Source: Streptomyces canus (lineage in GTDB: Bacteria; Actinomycetota; Actinomycetes; Streptomycetales; Streptomycetaceae). Taken from it: a stretch of DNA of 64,000 bases. Positions 50,332-59,613 of this stretch are shown here, one piece after another (the stretch's first letter is position 1; each line of letters opens with the position of its first letter). Under the pieces are notes generated by a model. That model was not told the DNA's origin. It searched no databases and saw only the letters and a list, made by a program, of their open reading frames with translations. The DNA is taken from assembly GCF_001514145.1 (NCBI RefSeq), contig NZ_KQ948657.1, positions 778,323 to 842,322 of the forward strand, given 5' to 3'. A program made the translations under genes and the position numbers.

Positions 50332-51205
50332 TGTCCTTCGCCATGAACCTCGCCCACGCCGCCGAGCCGAACACCGCCGCGTACAGGGCCTGCAGGCCGA
50401 GGTTCTTCACCAGGTCGTCCCAGTAGACCGGTTCGCGCATGAGGTCGGCGAAGGACAGCCAGTAGTGGGAGAAGAAGTACGGCTGCAGCGCGTGCAGCTG
50501 GGGGATCTGGTCAAGGATCTGGACCGTGATCAGCAGGCCGACCGTCGTGGCCATCGCCGCGATGCCGCTGTTGGTGAGCGTCGAGACGAACAGGCCCAGC
50601 GCCGCCACCCCGGTCAGTGAGGCGGCCACCACCAGGGCGATCAGCAGGGCTCTTCCCAGGCCCTCCGCGAACGTGATTCGGGTGCCGGAGATCGTCGTCA
50701 GGTCCCCGAGCGGGAAGAGGATGGCCCCCACGGCCAGCGCCGAGAGCGCGACCACGAGGGTGGCGACCAGGCAGAAGGCCATCACCGTCGTGTACTTCGT
50801 GAGGAGCAGACGGGTGCGGCCCGCCGGGGCGACCAGGAGATAGCGCAGGGTGCCGGCGTTGGCCTCGCCCGCGATCGCGTCCCCCGCGATGACGCCGATG
50901 GACATCGGAAGGAAGAAGGGGAGGGTCGCGGCGAGGGCGGTGAAGACCAGGAAGAGGCCGTTGTTCGTGATCTGCGAGATGAAGGCGGGTCCGCCACCAC
51001 CGCCGGCCGAGTCGCCGTCACCGGTTTCGATCTTCACCGCGATGCCCACGAGGATCGGGACCGCCGCGAGTACGGCGAGGAGGGCGAGGGTTCGCCAGCG
51101 GCGGAAGGTGGTGAGCAGTTCGTTGCGGAAGAGGGTGGCCCGGAAGGTCGTACGGCGGCTGCGGGCCGGTTGTGGACCGAGAGCCCCTGCCTCAACCTGC
51201 GACAT
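50321..51205 (-). CDS. ABC-2 type transporter permease
   Basis: 294-residue integral membrane subunit of an ABC exporter with about six helices: LALLAVLAAVPILVGIAV, GLFLVFTALAATLPFFLPMSIGVIAG, VMAFCLVATLVVALSALAVGAILFPLG, RALLIALVVAASLTGVAALGLFVS, IAAMATTVGLLITVQILDQIP and a C-terminal amphipathic segment. AGEANAGTLRYLLVAPAGRTRLLLTKY is the conserved loop (EANAGTLRxLLxxPxxR) of this ABC2 group. It overlaps the ATPase gene by 14 bases. Likely exports a peptide or lipid-like compound, or acts in resistance; function inferred from the pair only. Confidence 0.88.
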   Translation of the reverse strand: MSQVEAGALGPQPARSRRTTFRATLFRNELLTTFRRWRTLALLAVLAAVPILVGIAVKIETGDGDSAGGGGGPAFISQITNNGLFLVFTALAATLPFFLPMSIGVIAGDAIAGEANAGTLRYLLVAPAGRTRLLLTKYTTVMAFCLVATLVVALSALAVGAILFPLGDLTTISGTRITFAEGLGRALLIALVVAASLTGVAALGLFVSTLTNSGIAAMATTVGLLITVQILDQIPQLHALQPYFFSHYWLSFADLMREPVYWDDLVKNLGLQALYAAVFGSAAWARFMAKDITA

Positions 51206-52178
51206 CGAAGCCCTCCCCCGTCAGCGCCACGAATGCGTCCTCCAGGGAGGCTCGTTCGACACCGAAGCCCCGTACCCGTACCCCCGCCGTCACCAACGCG
51301 GCGTTGATGGCGGCCGGTTCGCCTTCCGGAGGGTCGGACGTCACCCGGTTCTCGGCGATGACCACATCACCGACCCCCTGCTCCTTCAGCACCCGCGCCG
51401 CGTCCGCCGTGTCCGGTGTCGTGACCACCAGCCTGCCCCTCGCGCCCCCCGCCAGGTCGCTCACCGAACCCTGGGTGATCAGGCGGCCCTGGGCCATCAC
51501 CGCTGCGTGGGTGCAGACCTGTTCGATCTCGTCGAGGAGGTGGGAGGAGAGGAAGACGGTGGTGCCGTCCGAGGCCAGCTCCCTCACCAGGGAACGGATC
51601 TCGCGCATGCCCTGCGGGTCCAGGCCGTTGGTCGGTTCGTCCAGGACCAGGAGTCTGCGGGGCTGGAGCAGGGCCGCCGCCAGGCCGAGGCGCTGCTTCA
51701 TGCCCAGTGAGTACGCCTTCGCCTTCTTGCCGGCGGCGGCTGCCAGGCCCACCCGGTCCAGGGCCGCTGCCACGCGGGTGCCGCGGGTGCGGGGGTCGGC
51801 GGTGGGGTCCGCGGCGTCGTAGCGGATGAGGTTGTCGCGGCCGGAGAGGAAGCCGTAGAGGGCCGGGCCCTCGATGAGCGCGCCGACCTGCGGGAGCACG
51901 GTCCGGGAGGCGCGCGGCATGGGATGGCCCAGGACGCGCGCCGAGCCGGAGGTCGGTTCGATGAGGCCCATCAGCATGCGGATGGTGGTGGTCTTGCCGG
52001 AGCCGTTCGGGCCGAGGAAGCCGAAGACGCTGCCCGCCGGGACGGTCAGGTCGAGACCGTCCACGGCGAGCTGTCCGCCGCGGTAGCGCTTGGTGAGGGC
52101 GTGGGTGTGGATGACGCCGTCACCCGCGCCCCCGCCGGCCCCCTCCGGATCCGGCTCCGTGGCGGACGGCTGGTCCAT
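51192..52178 (-). CDS. ABC transporter ATP-binding protein
   Basis: 328-residue cytoplasmic ATPase. Walker A GFLGPNGSGKTTTIRMLMGL, signature YSLGMKQRLGLAAALL, Walker B RLLVLDEPTNGLDPQGM and the switch His in VFLSSHLLDEIE are complete. The N-terminal ~30 residues are Gly/Glu-rich and the C-terminal ~100 residues form the accessory domain usual in NatA/DrrA-type exporters. Pairs with the overlapping permease gene. A gene for a LolA/DUF2092-type protein lies 29 bases upstream on the same strand and may belong to the same operon. Confidence 0.92.
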   Translation of the reverse strand: MDQPSATEPDPEGAGGGAGDGVIHTHALTKRYRGGQLAVDGLDLTVPAGSVFGFLGPNGSGKTTTIRMLMGLIEPTSGSARVLGHPMPRASRTVLPQVGALIEGPALYGFLSGRDNLIRYDAADPTADPRTRGTRVAAALDRVGLAAAAGKKAKAYSLGMKQRLGLAAALLQPRRLLVLDEPTNGLDPQGMREIRSLVRELASDGTTVFLSSHLLDEIEQVCTHAAVMAQGRLITQGSVSDLAGGARGRLVVTTPDTADAARVLKEQGVGDVVIAENRVTSDPPEGEPAAINAALVTAGVRVRGFGVERASLEDAFVALTGEGFDVAG

Positions 52179-52206
52179 CGGCTCCCTCGATTCGTCGTGC
52201 CGAGTC

Positions 52207-53442
52207 CTACTTCGCCGCTTCGGCCGCCTTCACCAGCGCGTCCTTGGTGACCGCGCCGACGTAGACCTTGCCGTCGTCGGTGATCAGGGCGTTGATCAGG
52301 CGGGTCTTGAAGACGGTGCCCTCGCCGAACTTGCCGGAGACCTTGTCGCCGAGCGAGTCCAGGAAGCCGCCGACGTCACCGCCGACCTCGGAGCCGGACG
52401 GGACGCCCTGGCCGCCGGTGTCGAAGGTGGCGATGGAGTCCCAGCCGTCCCCGATGACGTTCAGACCCTCGGGGCCGCCCTTGCCAAGCTCGTCGACCGA
52501 ACCCTTGCCGAAGTCCCCGGGGTGCTCGGAACGCTCGGAGCGCTCGGGCGCCTTCGCGGCGTCCCCCTCCTCGACCTTCGCGCCCTTCGGCGGGGTGAAG
52601 TCGAAGGTCGAGGCGGCCGGCTTGGCGAAGCTGACCTGGGTGAAGCCCGCGTCCACGACGGCGGAGCCGCCGCTCGCCGGCGTCAGCGTGAACTTCAGCG
52701 GCAGCCCGGTCTTCGAGTCCACGGCCACGGTGATCTGGCCGACCGTCGACCCTTCGTCCTTGGGCTTGATGACGAGCCGGTAGGCGTCCCGCCCCGCGAC
52801 CTGCGCGGTGCCGTCCACCGTCACCGACGTGGTCTTGTCGGCGGCCTTGAGAGCCTCCTCGGCGAGGTCCTTGGGCGTGGCGGGGAGCTCTTCCTTCTGC
52901 TTCCCGTCGCTCTCGGAGGCCGTGGTGTGGAAGACCGAGTTGGACTTGCTGTCGTAGCCCCAGACGTCCTTGCCGTTGTGGATGAGGCTGTACTCGGCCG
53001 CGTCCTCCAGCAGCGAGACCTTCTGCTTGTCCTCGCCGTCGGACGCGACGCGCAGCGTGTGCGTGCCGGAGGCGAGCTCGGTGAGCTTGGTGGAGGGGTC
53101 GGCGGACGAGCCGTCGCCCGAGCCGGAGGGCCCGGCGGCGGAGCCGAGCGAGCTCTCCAGGCCGCCGAGGTCCGGCAGTCCCAGATCCGTGGTGATCTTC
53201 ACCGTGCCGGACAGCTGCTGTACGTCCGATGCGGCGATCTTCTCGATGAGTTCCTGTGCGCTGATCTTCGGCAGGTCGGGGTCGCCGGAGTCGGCGAGCG
53301 CCGGGACGAGCCCGATGGTCGCCGCGGCGATGCCCACCACCGTGGCCGGCACGACGTATCGCGCGGCCTTGCGGCGGCGCGCGGAGCGCAGCTCTTCGGC
53401 GTCCGCGGCGGTCACGTTGTCGTCGGATTCGTACGGTGCCAT
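52207..53442 (-). CDS. LolA-like/DUF2092 exported or anchored protein
   Basis: 411-residue protein. After a basic cytoplasmic start (RSARRRKAARY) there is one membrane segment or signal, VVPATVVGIAAATIGLVPALADSG, then a soluble part: ISAQELIEKIAASDVQQLSGTVKITTDLGL, VWGYDSKSNSVFHTT and VAGRDAYRLVIKPKDEGSTVGQITVAVDSKTGLPLKFTLTP. This is the pattern of outer-membrane-lipoprotein-carrier-like (LolA/RseB) beta-barrel halves, called DUF2092 in actinobacteria. The final 130 residues are Gly/Glu/Asp-rich. ATG 53442 follows ACGGAGGT at 10 bases. Its position before the ABC exporter suggests co-operation with it. Confidence 0.78.
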   Translation of the reverse strand: MAPYESDDNVTAADAEELRSARRRKAARYVVPATVVGIAAATIGLVPALADSGDPDLPKISAQELIEKIAASDVQQLSGTVKITTDLGLPDLGGLESSLGSAAGPSGSGDGSSADPSTKLTELASGTHTLRVASDGEDKQKVSLLEDAAEYSLIHNGKDVWGYDSKSNSVFHTTASESDGKQKEELPATPKDLAEEALKAADKTTSVTVDGTAQVAGRDAYRLVIKPKDEGSTVGQITVAVDSKTGLPLKFTLTPASGGSAVVDAGFTQVSFAKPAASTFDFTPPKGAKVEEGDAAKAPERSERSEHPGDFGKGSVDELGKGGPEGLNVIGDGWDSIATFDTGGQGVPSGSEVGGDVGGFLDSLGDKVSGKFGEGTVFKTRLINALITDDGKVYVGAVTKDALVKAAEAAK

Positions 53443-53628
53443 GTGTGCCTTACCTCCGTCGTCGGCGGCGGCTTTCCACTCCCGTGCGTCCACCCTGTAG
53501 CCGCCATTCTCACCCGAATCGGTGAGGAGTGGTGTTTTCTGTGATGTCCATCTGACCAAATCGGCCATGAGCATGCGTCAGCCCTCGGGGCCAACTCCGT
53601 GTACACCTGGGGTATGACACGACATGCG

Positions 53629-53657
53629 GACGCCCCCTACTACCCGTAGGGGGCGTC
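53629..53657 (-). terminator. Terminator after the polyprenyl synthase
   Basis: Perfect 12-bp stem GACGCCCCCTAC / GTAGGGGGCGTC with a TACCC loop, 25 bases beyond the stop at 53682 on the minus strand. Confidence 0.8.
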
Positions 53658-53681
53658 GCTCTGCCGGAAGGTCAGCGGGTC

Positions 53682-54692
53682 CTAGCCCGCGCGGTGCACC
53701 ACCGCGTCGCACAGCTCCATCAGCGCCGCCTTCGCATCGCACTCCCGCAGCGGGGCCAGCGCCGCGCGCGCGTCCTCGGCGTAGCGCACGGTGTCCTTGC
53801 GGGCCTGCTCCAGCGCGGGGTGCGTCCGCAGGGCGGCCAGCGCCTCCGCGTGCCGGGCGTCGTCGGTGAGGTCGGAGTCGAGCAGCTCGCACAGGGCGAT
53901 GTCGTCGGCCAGACCGAGGCGGGCGGCCCGCTCGCGCAGCCGCAGTACCGGCATCGTGGGGATGCCCTCGCGCAGGTCCGTGCCCGGCGTCTTGCCGGAC
54001 TCGTGGGAGTCGGAGGCGATGTCCAGGACGTCGTCGGCGAGCTGGAAGGCGACGCCGAGACGCTCGCCGTACTGGGTCAGGACGTCCACGACCGTCTCGT
54101 CGGCACCGGACATCATCGCCCCGAAGCGGCACGAGACCGCGACCAGCGAGCCCGTCTTGCCGCCGAGCACGTCGAGGTAGTGCTCGACCGGGTCCCGGCC
54201 GTCCTGCGGCCCGGCCGTCTCCAGGATCTGGCCGGTGACCAGGCGCTCGAACGCCTCCGACTGCACCCGGACCGCCTCGGGCCCGAGGTCGGCCAGGATG
54301 TGCGAGGCGCGGGCGAACAGGAAGTCGCCGGTCAGTACGGCGACCGAGTTGCCCCAGCGGGTGTTGGCGCTGTCGACGCCGCGCCGGACCTCGGCCTCGT
54401 CCATGACGTCGTCGTGGTAGAGCGTCGCGAGGTGGGTCAGCTCCACCACCACGGCCGATGGCACCACGCCCGGCGTATAGGGGTCCCCGAACTGGGCAGC
54501 GAGCATCACGAGGAGCGGACGGAACCGCTTTCCACCCGCGCGCACCAGATGCTGGGCGGCCTCGGTGATGAAGGGAACCTCACTCTTGGTGGCTTCGAGC
54601 AATCCCTCCTCGACAGCCGCCATTCCGGCCTGGACATCGGCTTCCAGAGCCTGGTCCCGCACGCTCAGCCCGAACGGCCCGACGACGGTCAC
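53682..54692 (-). CDS. Polyprenyl diphosphate synthase (long-chain, trans)
   Basis: 336-residue enzyme that condenses isopentenyl diphosphate units. FARM DDVMDE in THLATLYHDDVMDEAEVRRG and SARM DDVLD in FQLADDVLDIASD are both intact, as is the GGKRFRPLLVML motif. Residues just upstream of the first Asp-rich motif (LTHLATLYHDD) are small, which fits medium/long-chain products such as the octaprenyl or nonaprenyl side chain of menaquinone. The GTG at 54690-54692 (VTVVGPFGLSVRD) is the start that gives normal length. The gene is monocistronic, closed by a 12-bp hairpin. Product chain length is inferred. Confidence 0.9.
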   Translation of the reverse strand: MTVVGPFGLSVRDQALEADVQAGMAAVEEGLLEATKSEVPFITEAAQHLVRAGGKRFRPLLVMLAAQFGDPYTPGVVPSAVVVELTHLATLYHDDVMDEAEVRRGVDSANTRWGNSVAVLTGDFLFARASHILADLGPEAVRVQSEAFERLVTGQILETAGPQDGRDPVEHYLDVLGGKTGSLVAVSCRFGAMMSGADETVVDVLTQYGERLGVAFQLADDVLDIASDSHESGKTPGTDLREGIPTMPVLRLRERAARLGLADDIALCELLDSDLTDDARHAEALAALRTHPALEQARKDTVRYAEDARAALAPLRECDAKAALMELCDAVVHRAG

Positions 54693-54932
54693 GAGGGGTC
54701 TCCTGTCTGCTGGTGTCCCACTGGCGGTTATACGGAATGTCGATAGGTCGCTGCCATCACTCAAGTCAGCGTATCCGGTCATCTTTGGATCACCGATAGC
54801 GCCCGCCCCGTCCATGCCAGGCGGTATCGGATCACGACCGGTATGTTTTTGATCACCTGAAAAGAACGGATATCTATCGACTTGTAGGGAAGTAGCCGCC
54901 CGTGTCCCGAACCGCAGTCGAGATCGAGCGGC

Positions 54933-55562
54933 ATGCAGGCCATCCTCGTCCTGTACTTCGCCGACACGCTCGCGCACGGCGGTCTGGGCATGTCGGCCGG
55001 AACCGCCGCGTCCGTCTCGGCGGCCCACGGCACCCTCGTCCACCCGGTCTCCGTCGCGGGCGGCCGGCTCGCCGACCGCATCCTCGGCTCGTACCGCGCC
55101 GCGCTGTGCGGCGGCGTCCTGATCGCCTGCGGCCACTACGCCATGTCCGTCCCGACCGGCACCATGACCTGGGTGGGCCTCGGCCTCATCGGCGCCGGCA
55201 CCGGACTCCTGAAGCCCAACGCGGCCACCATGGTCGGCAAGCTCTACGCCACGGACGACGACCGCCGGGACGCGGGTTTCGCGCCGTACTGCATGGCGAT
55301 CAACATCGGCGCCTTCGCGGGCCTGCTGATCACCGGCCGGCTCGGCGACCACAAGGGCTGGCACTGGGGCTTCTCGGCGGCCGCGATCGGCCTGACCTTC
55401 GGCCTGATCCAGTACGTCCTGGGCCGCCGCCACCTGGCCGAACGCAGGGAGACCGCCGAGCTCGCCCTCGCGCCCGCGGCGATGAGGCGGGCGGTGCGGC
55501 TGATCGTCGCGGTGATGGCCGCCGCGCCCCGGCTGCGCCGCACCATGCACCCGGTGCACTGA
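54933..55562 (+). pseudogene. Truncated POT/PTR2 peptide transporter
   Basis: Only about 210 residues of a family normally near 500. MQAILVLYFADTLAHGGLGM is the helix-1/2 region (usually ERFSFYGMQAIL), and LGSYRAALCGGVLIACGHYAM, GAGTGLLKPNAATMVGKLY, GFAPYCMAINIGAFAGLLITGRLGD and WHWGFSAAAIGL are further recognisable helices. The first ~20 residues of the normal N-terminus are missing or out of frame, and everything beyond about helix 6 is replaced by a basic/hydrophobic tail ending APRLRRTMHPVH. Probably a non-functional remnant with losses at both ends. The CocE-type hydrolase follows 19 bases later. Confidence 0.75.
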
Positions 55563-55581
55563 AACCGACGGGACCCCACCG

Positions 55582-57576
55582 ATGCACATCCGTACGTCCT
55601 TCCCCTACGAGACGACCCACGACGACGTCCGCATCCCGCTGCCGGACGGGACGCTCCTGTACGCACGCGTGTGGCGGCCCCTCACCCCCGAACCGGTACC
55701 CGCGATCCTCGAATACCTGCCCCATCGGCTCACCGACTGGACCGCTCCCCGCGACGGGCAGCGCCACCCCTGGTACGCGGGCCACGGCTACGCCTCCGTC
55801 CGCGTCGACGTGCGTGGGCACGGCAACAGCGAGGGCGTGCCGGGTGACGAGTACTCCGCGACCGAGCTCGCCGACGGGGTCGAGGTCGTCAACTGGCTGG
55901 CCGCGCAGCCCTGGTGCGACGGCCGGGTCGGCATGTTCGGCATCTCCTGGGGCGGCTTCAACTCCCTCCAGGTCGCGGCCCTCGCGCCCGAGCCGCTCAA
56001 GGCGGTCGTCACGGTCTGCTCCACCGACGACCGCTATGACAACGACGTGCACTACATGGGTGGTTCCGTCCTGGCAGTGGACATGCACGCCTGGGCGGCG
56101 ACGATGCTCGCCTTCGTCTCCCGGCCGCCGGATCCGCTCCATGTCGGCGACGCGTGGCGGGACATGTGGCTGGGGCGGCTCGAACAGGTCGACCCGTTCA
56201 TCCACACCTGGCTCGACCACCAGACCCGCGACGCCTACTGGCGCCACGGCAGCGTCTGCGAGGACTACGGCGCGATCGACGCGGCCGTCCTCGCGGTGGG
56301 CGGCTGGCACGACCCGTACCGCGACACGGTCCTCAGACTCGTCGAGCACCTCCCCGCCGAGCGCGTACGGGGGCTCATCGGTCCGTGGTCCCACCAGTAC
56401 CCGGACCGCGGTCTGCCGCCCGGCCCGGCGATCGGCTTCCTCCAGGAGACCCTGCGCTGGTGGGACCAGCACCTGAAGGGCGTCGACACCGGCGTCATGC
56501 GGGAACCGCTCCTGAGGGCCTACGTGAGCGACTCCCATCCCCCGGCCACGGTCTACGACACCCTGCCCGGCCGCTGGGTCGGCGAGCCGGCGTGGCCTTC
56601 CCCGAACGTGACGACGGTGTCGTACGGCCTCCAGGGCCCCGCTGTCCAGGTCCGCTCCCCGCAGCACACGGGCGTGGACGCCGGCCGTTTCTTCCCGTTC
56701 GGGAACGACGCCGACCTGCCGCCGGACCAGCGGGAGGAGGACGCGCGTTCGGCCTGCTTCGAGTTCGCGGTGGGTGAGGAGACGTGGGTCCTCGGGCGGC
56801 CGCGGGTGCGGCTTCGGGTGACCTCGGAGGTGTCGCGCGGGCAGGTCGTCGCGCGGCTGTGCGATGTCGCCCCGGACGGGTCGTCGACCCTGGTCACACG
56901 GGGCGTACTGAACCTCTCGGCACGCCATGGGCGGGACCGGGCGGTGCCCTGGGAGCCGGGCGCGACGCAGGAGGTGAGCTTCGAACTGAACGGCATCGGG
57001 CACGCGTTCCCGCCCGGCCACCGCATCCGGCTCGCCGTCTCCTCGGCGTACTGGCCGTGGATCTGGCCGCAGCCCGGTTCACAGGCGGGATTCACGCTGG
57101 AGCCCGCGGGGAGCTTCCTCGAACTGCCGGTACGCGCGCGTGAAGCCGCCTCGGACATCGCGTTCGAGGAGCCGGAGCAGTCCGAGCCGCTCGGCGTCAG
57201 CCACCCCGCGACCTTCGACGAGCCGCGCCCCGAGCGCCTGGTCGTCCGTGACGTGGCCAAGGGCGAGTGGCGTCTCGAGGTCGACCCGCGGTACGGCGGC
57301 ACGCGCGTGTACCCCGACGGTCTGGAGTTCACCGAGGACGCGCGGGAGACGTACACGATCGACGAGCACGACCCGCTGTCCGCCCGCACCCGCTCGGACT
57401 GGTCGATCCGGCTGCACCGCCCGGAGCTCGCCTGGGACACGACGGTCCGGACCCGCTCGGAGATCACCTGCGACGGGACGGACTTCCACACCTCGAACGA
57501 GGTCGTCTGCACCGACGGCGGTGAGGTGGTCTTCCACCGGACCTGGGAGAAGCGGATCCCACGGACGGGCGGTTGA
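55582..57576 (+). CDS. CocE/NonD family hydrolase (S15-type)
   Basis: 664-residue alpha/beta hydrolase of the cocaine esterase/Xaa-Pro dipeptidyl-peptidase family. DGTLLYARVWRP starts the fold, RVDVRGHGNSEG follows, and MFGISWGGFNSLQ carries the nucleophile (GxSxGG). VLAVGGWHDPYRD has the Asp and IGPWSHQYPDRG the His. From about residue 400 the jelly-roll C-terminal domain continues (e.g. SEVSRGQVVARLCDVAPDGSSTLVTRGVLNLSARHG). The full triad is present. Length fits the family. It may hydrolyse acyl esters or dipeptides; no operon partner beyond the degraded peptide transporter. Confidence 0.9.
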   Translation: MHIRTSFPYETTHDDVRIPLPDGTLLYARVWRPLTPEPVPAILEYLPHRLTDWTAPRDGQRHPWYAGHGYASVRVDVRGHGNSEGVPGDEYSATELADGVEVVNWLAAQPWCDGRVGMFGISWGGFNSLQVAALAPEPLKAVVTVCSTDDRYDNDVHYMGGSVLAVDMHAWAATMLAFVSRPPDPLHVGDAWRDMWLGRLEQVDPFIHTWLDHQTRDAYWRHGSVCEDYGAIDAAVLAVGGWHDPYRDTVLRLVEHLPAERVRGLIGPWSHQYPDRGLPPGPAIGFLQETLRWWDQHLKGVDTGVMREPLLRAYVSDSHPPATVYDTLPGRWVGEPAWPSPNVTTVSYGLQGPAVQVRSPQHTGVDAGRFFPFGNDADLPPDQREEDARSACFEFAVGEETWVLGRPRVRLRVTSEVSRGQVVARLCDVAPDGSSTLVTRGVLNLSARHGRDRAVPWEPGATQEVSFELNGIGHAFPPGHRIRLAVSSAYWPWIWPQPGSQAGFTLEPAGSFLELPVRAREAASDIAFEEPEQSEPLGVSHPATFDEPRPERLVVRDVAKGEWRLEVDPRYGGTRVYPDGLEFTEDARETYTIDEHDPLSARTRSDWSIRLHRPELAWDTTVRTRSEITCDGTDFHTSNEVVCTDGGEVVFHRTWEKRIPRTGG

Positions 57577-57822
57577 CCACGAGTTGGGCACTCTTGACCG
57601 TTTTACCCCTCTTGTGCTCGGCTGTGACTTGGCCCACGCGGGCAGGTGAACAGACACCGATCCGGAATCTTGCGATCCGCCTTTGCCAAAGCATCAGTTG
57701 AGCTTGGCGACCGCAAAGGATCAAGTGCCCCAAATGCCTCAGACCAAGGTCAATAGGCATCGCATGTGAATTCGCCACTTGTTCCGGACATGTGCTCTCG
57801 CATACGTTCCCGGCCTGTCGGG
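57577..57822. other. Upstream region of the riboswitch-controlled gene
   Basis: 246 bases between the hydrolase stop and the riboswitch. AT-richer than the surroundings; it presumably holds the promoter (for example near CAATAGGCATCGCATG), but I see no confident sigma consensus. Confidence 0.4.
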
Positions 57823-58016
57823 CGGACGCCGAATCCTGCCACCGCCCGTACACCCACCGAGAAACCAGGGCAGGAGCGGGGGACCCAGGTAAGCCGCCGG
57901 ACCGGGCGTCTTCGGACATACCGGTACGGCTCGGGGTGAAGTCACGCCTTTCGTAGGCGTGGCCGGGCAACTCCAGCCCGAACCCGACAGCTCACCTCGC
58001 AGGCGCCGGAGAGGAA
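57823..58016 (+). promoter_or_regulatory. ydaO/c-di-AMP riboswitch
   Basis: The leader of the transglycosylase-like gene carries the conserved blocks of the ydaO-yuaA class. GCCGAATCCTGCC occurs at 57828-57840, GCGGGGGACCCAGGT at 57876-57890 and TCGGGGTGAAGTC at 57931-57943. A block beginning GGCCGGGCAACTCCAGCCCG runs from 57961 and continues through AACCCGACAGCTCACCTCGC to AGGCGCCGGAGAGGA, which also contains the ribosome-binding site. In Streptomyces this class controls cell-wall hydrolase genes, with c-di-AMP binding reducing expression (established). Boundaries are approximate. Confidence 0.93.
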
Positions 58017-58023
58017 CTTCGCC

Positions 58024-58506
58024 ATGTCTGCTGCCGCTCAGCACCGACGTACCCGCACCAGCCGTCTCGTCCGCAAGCTCGCCGTCGCCGGCACCGGAGT
58101 CGCCGTGCTCGCGCTCCCCCTGATCGGCGCGACCAGCGCGTCCGCGGCCACCCCGACCGTGCAGACCGCAGCCACGCTCGGCTACCCCAACAACCTGGAC
58201 GGCTGGATCCGCGCCTCGCTCGCCGTCATGGCGGAGCACGGGATTCCCGGCTCCTACGACAGCATCTACCGCAACATCATCCGTGAGTCCTCCGGCAACC
58301 CCTGGGCCATCAACCTCTGGGACTCCAACGCGGCCGCCGGCACCCCCTCCAAGGGCCTGCTCCAGGTGATCGACCCGACCTTCAACGCCTACCACGTGGC
58401 CAACACGTCGTGGGACCCGTACGACCCGGTCGCGAACATCACCGCGGCCTGCAACTACGCGGCCCAGCGGTACGGGTCCATCGACAACGTCTGGGGCGCC
58501 TACTAG
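58024..58506 (+). CDS. Secreted transglycosylase-like SLT protein
   Basis: 160-residue exported protein. A signal peptide covers about residues 1-42 (basic start, then LAVAGTGVAVLALPLIGATSASA with AxA cleavage site). The mature part, about 118 residues, is a compact SLT-type domain: YRNIIRESSGNPWAINLWDSNAAAGTPSKGLLQVIDPTFNAYHV (Glu in RESSGNP is the catalytic position, GLLQVI the family core) and DPYDPVANITAACNYAAQRYGSI. Likely cleaves peptidoglycan glycan strands during growth or germination. Controlled by the c-di-AMP riboswitch directly upstream. Ends 4 bases into the convergent HAD gene. Confidence 0.9.
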   Translation: MSAAAQHRRTRTSRLVRKLAVAGTGVAVLALPLIGATSASAATPTVQTAATLGYPNNLDGWIRASLAVMAEHGIPGSYDSIYRNIIRESSGNPWAINLWDSNAAAGTPSKGLLQVIDPTFNAYHVANTSWDPYDPVANITAACNYAAQRYGSIDNVWGAY

Positions 58507-59315
58507 GCCTCGGGAAACAGTCTTTCGAGGACGACGGCGATGCCGTCGTCCTCGTTCGACAGGGTCACCTCGTCGGCCACGGCCCTGAGTTCGGGGTGGG
58601 CGTTGGCCATCGCGACGCCGTGGGCCGCCCAGTCGAACATGGGGATGTCGTTGGGCATGTCCCCGAAGGCGATCGTCATCTCCGGTCCCAGGCCCAGGTG
58701 TTCGGCGGCCAGCGCGAGACCGGTCGCCTTGGTGATGCCGCATGGCTGGAGTTCGACGGTCCCGGGCCCCGACATGGTGACCGTGGCCAGCGAGCCCACC
58801 ACCGAGCGCGCCGTCACCGCCAACTCGTCGTCGGACAGGTAGGGATGGCGCAGCAGCACCTTGCTGATCGGCTCGCACCACAGGTCGTCGCGCCGGCCGA
58901 CCCGCACGGCCGGCAGGGTCGGATGGGGCATCAGATAGCCCGGCTCGATGAGCGTGAGCCCGTCGACACCGTCCTGGTCGACGGCCGCGTACACCTGGCC
59001 GACCTCGGCCTCGATCTTCCCGAGGGCGGTCTCGGCCAGCTCCCGGTCCAGGGTCACCGACCACAGCAGACGGCCCGCGCCGGCGTCGTACACCTGCGCG
59101 CCCTGCCCGCACACCGCGAGCCCCGTACTGCCCAGGTCGTCGAGCAGCGGCCGCACTCTGGGCGCCGGCCGTCCCGTCACGACGAGATGCCGGGCGCCGC
59201 TCGCGGCCGCCCGCGCGAGCGCGGTCAACGACCGGTCGGAGAGGGTGTCGTCGGCGCGGAGCAGCGTGCCGTCCAGGTCGGTGGCGATCAGTGCATATGC
59301 GGGGGAGGCGGCCAT
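58503..59315 (-). CDS. HAD superfamily Cof-type phosphatase
   Basis: 270-residue Mg-dependent hydrolase. Motif I YALIATDLDGTLL, motif II LVVTGRP, motif III Lys in SKVLLRHPYLSDDELAV... with KATGLALAAEHLG, and motif IV FGDMPNDIPMFDWA are complete. The large cap inserted between motifs II and III is the C2B type of the Cof family, which dephosphorylates sugar phosphates or flavin/pyridoxal nucleotides. Single-gene unit convergent with the transglycosylase-like gene (4-base overlap). Upstream (59316-59613) I see no gene. Confidence 0.9.
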   Translation of the reverse strand: MAASPAYALIATDLDGTLLRADDTLSDRSLTALARAAASGARHLVVTGRPAPRVRPLLDDLGSTGLAVCGQGAQVYDAGAGRLLWSVTLDRELAETALGKIEAEVGQVYAAVDQDGVDGLTLIEPGYLMPHPTLPAVRVGRRDDLWCEPISKVLLRHPYLSDDELAVTARSVVGSLATVTMSGPGTVELQPCGITKATGLALAAEHLGLGPEMTIAFGDMPNDIPMFDWAAHGVAMANAHPELRAVADEVTLSNEDDGIAVVLERLFPEA

Positions 59316-59613
59316 GATCAGAGAATACGGATGGTTGGCCCCTGCGACTCGACGCGAACCGGACGGCTGCTGCTTTCACATCCGTTGACCGCAGTTCCGG
59401 TTTCCGGGGGTGCGGCAGCGCTGACGGCCCGCCGGCATGCGCCACGAGAGCGGGCAGGGCCGGGCAGGGGCATGTCCCGTGCGGCTCCGCCCTGTTGACG
59501 CGGCGGTCGGCCGGGGAGCGGCGCGCAACGGCCAAGGCCGGCGTGCGCCGCGTCGCCGTGCCCCCACCTGCGTCGTGCGGCTCACCCATCACACCGCGCC
59601 GCCGGCGGAGCGC

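Noticed and set aside
59316..59613. A small gene in the gap before the LacI regulator
   Set aside because: Open frames there are short, lack ribosome sites and match no known protein.
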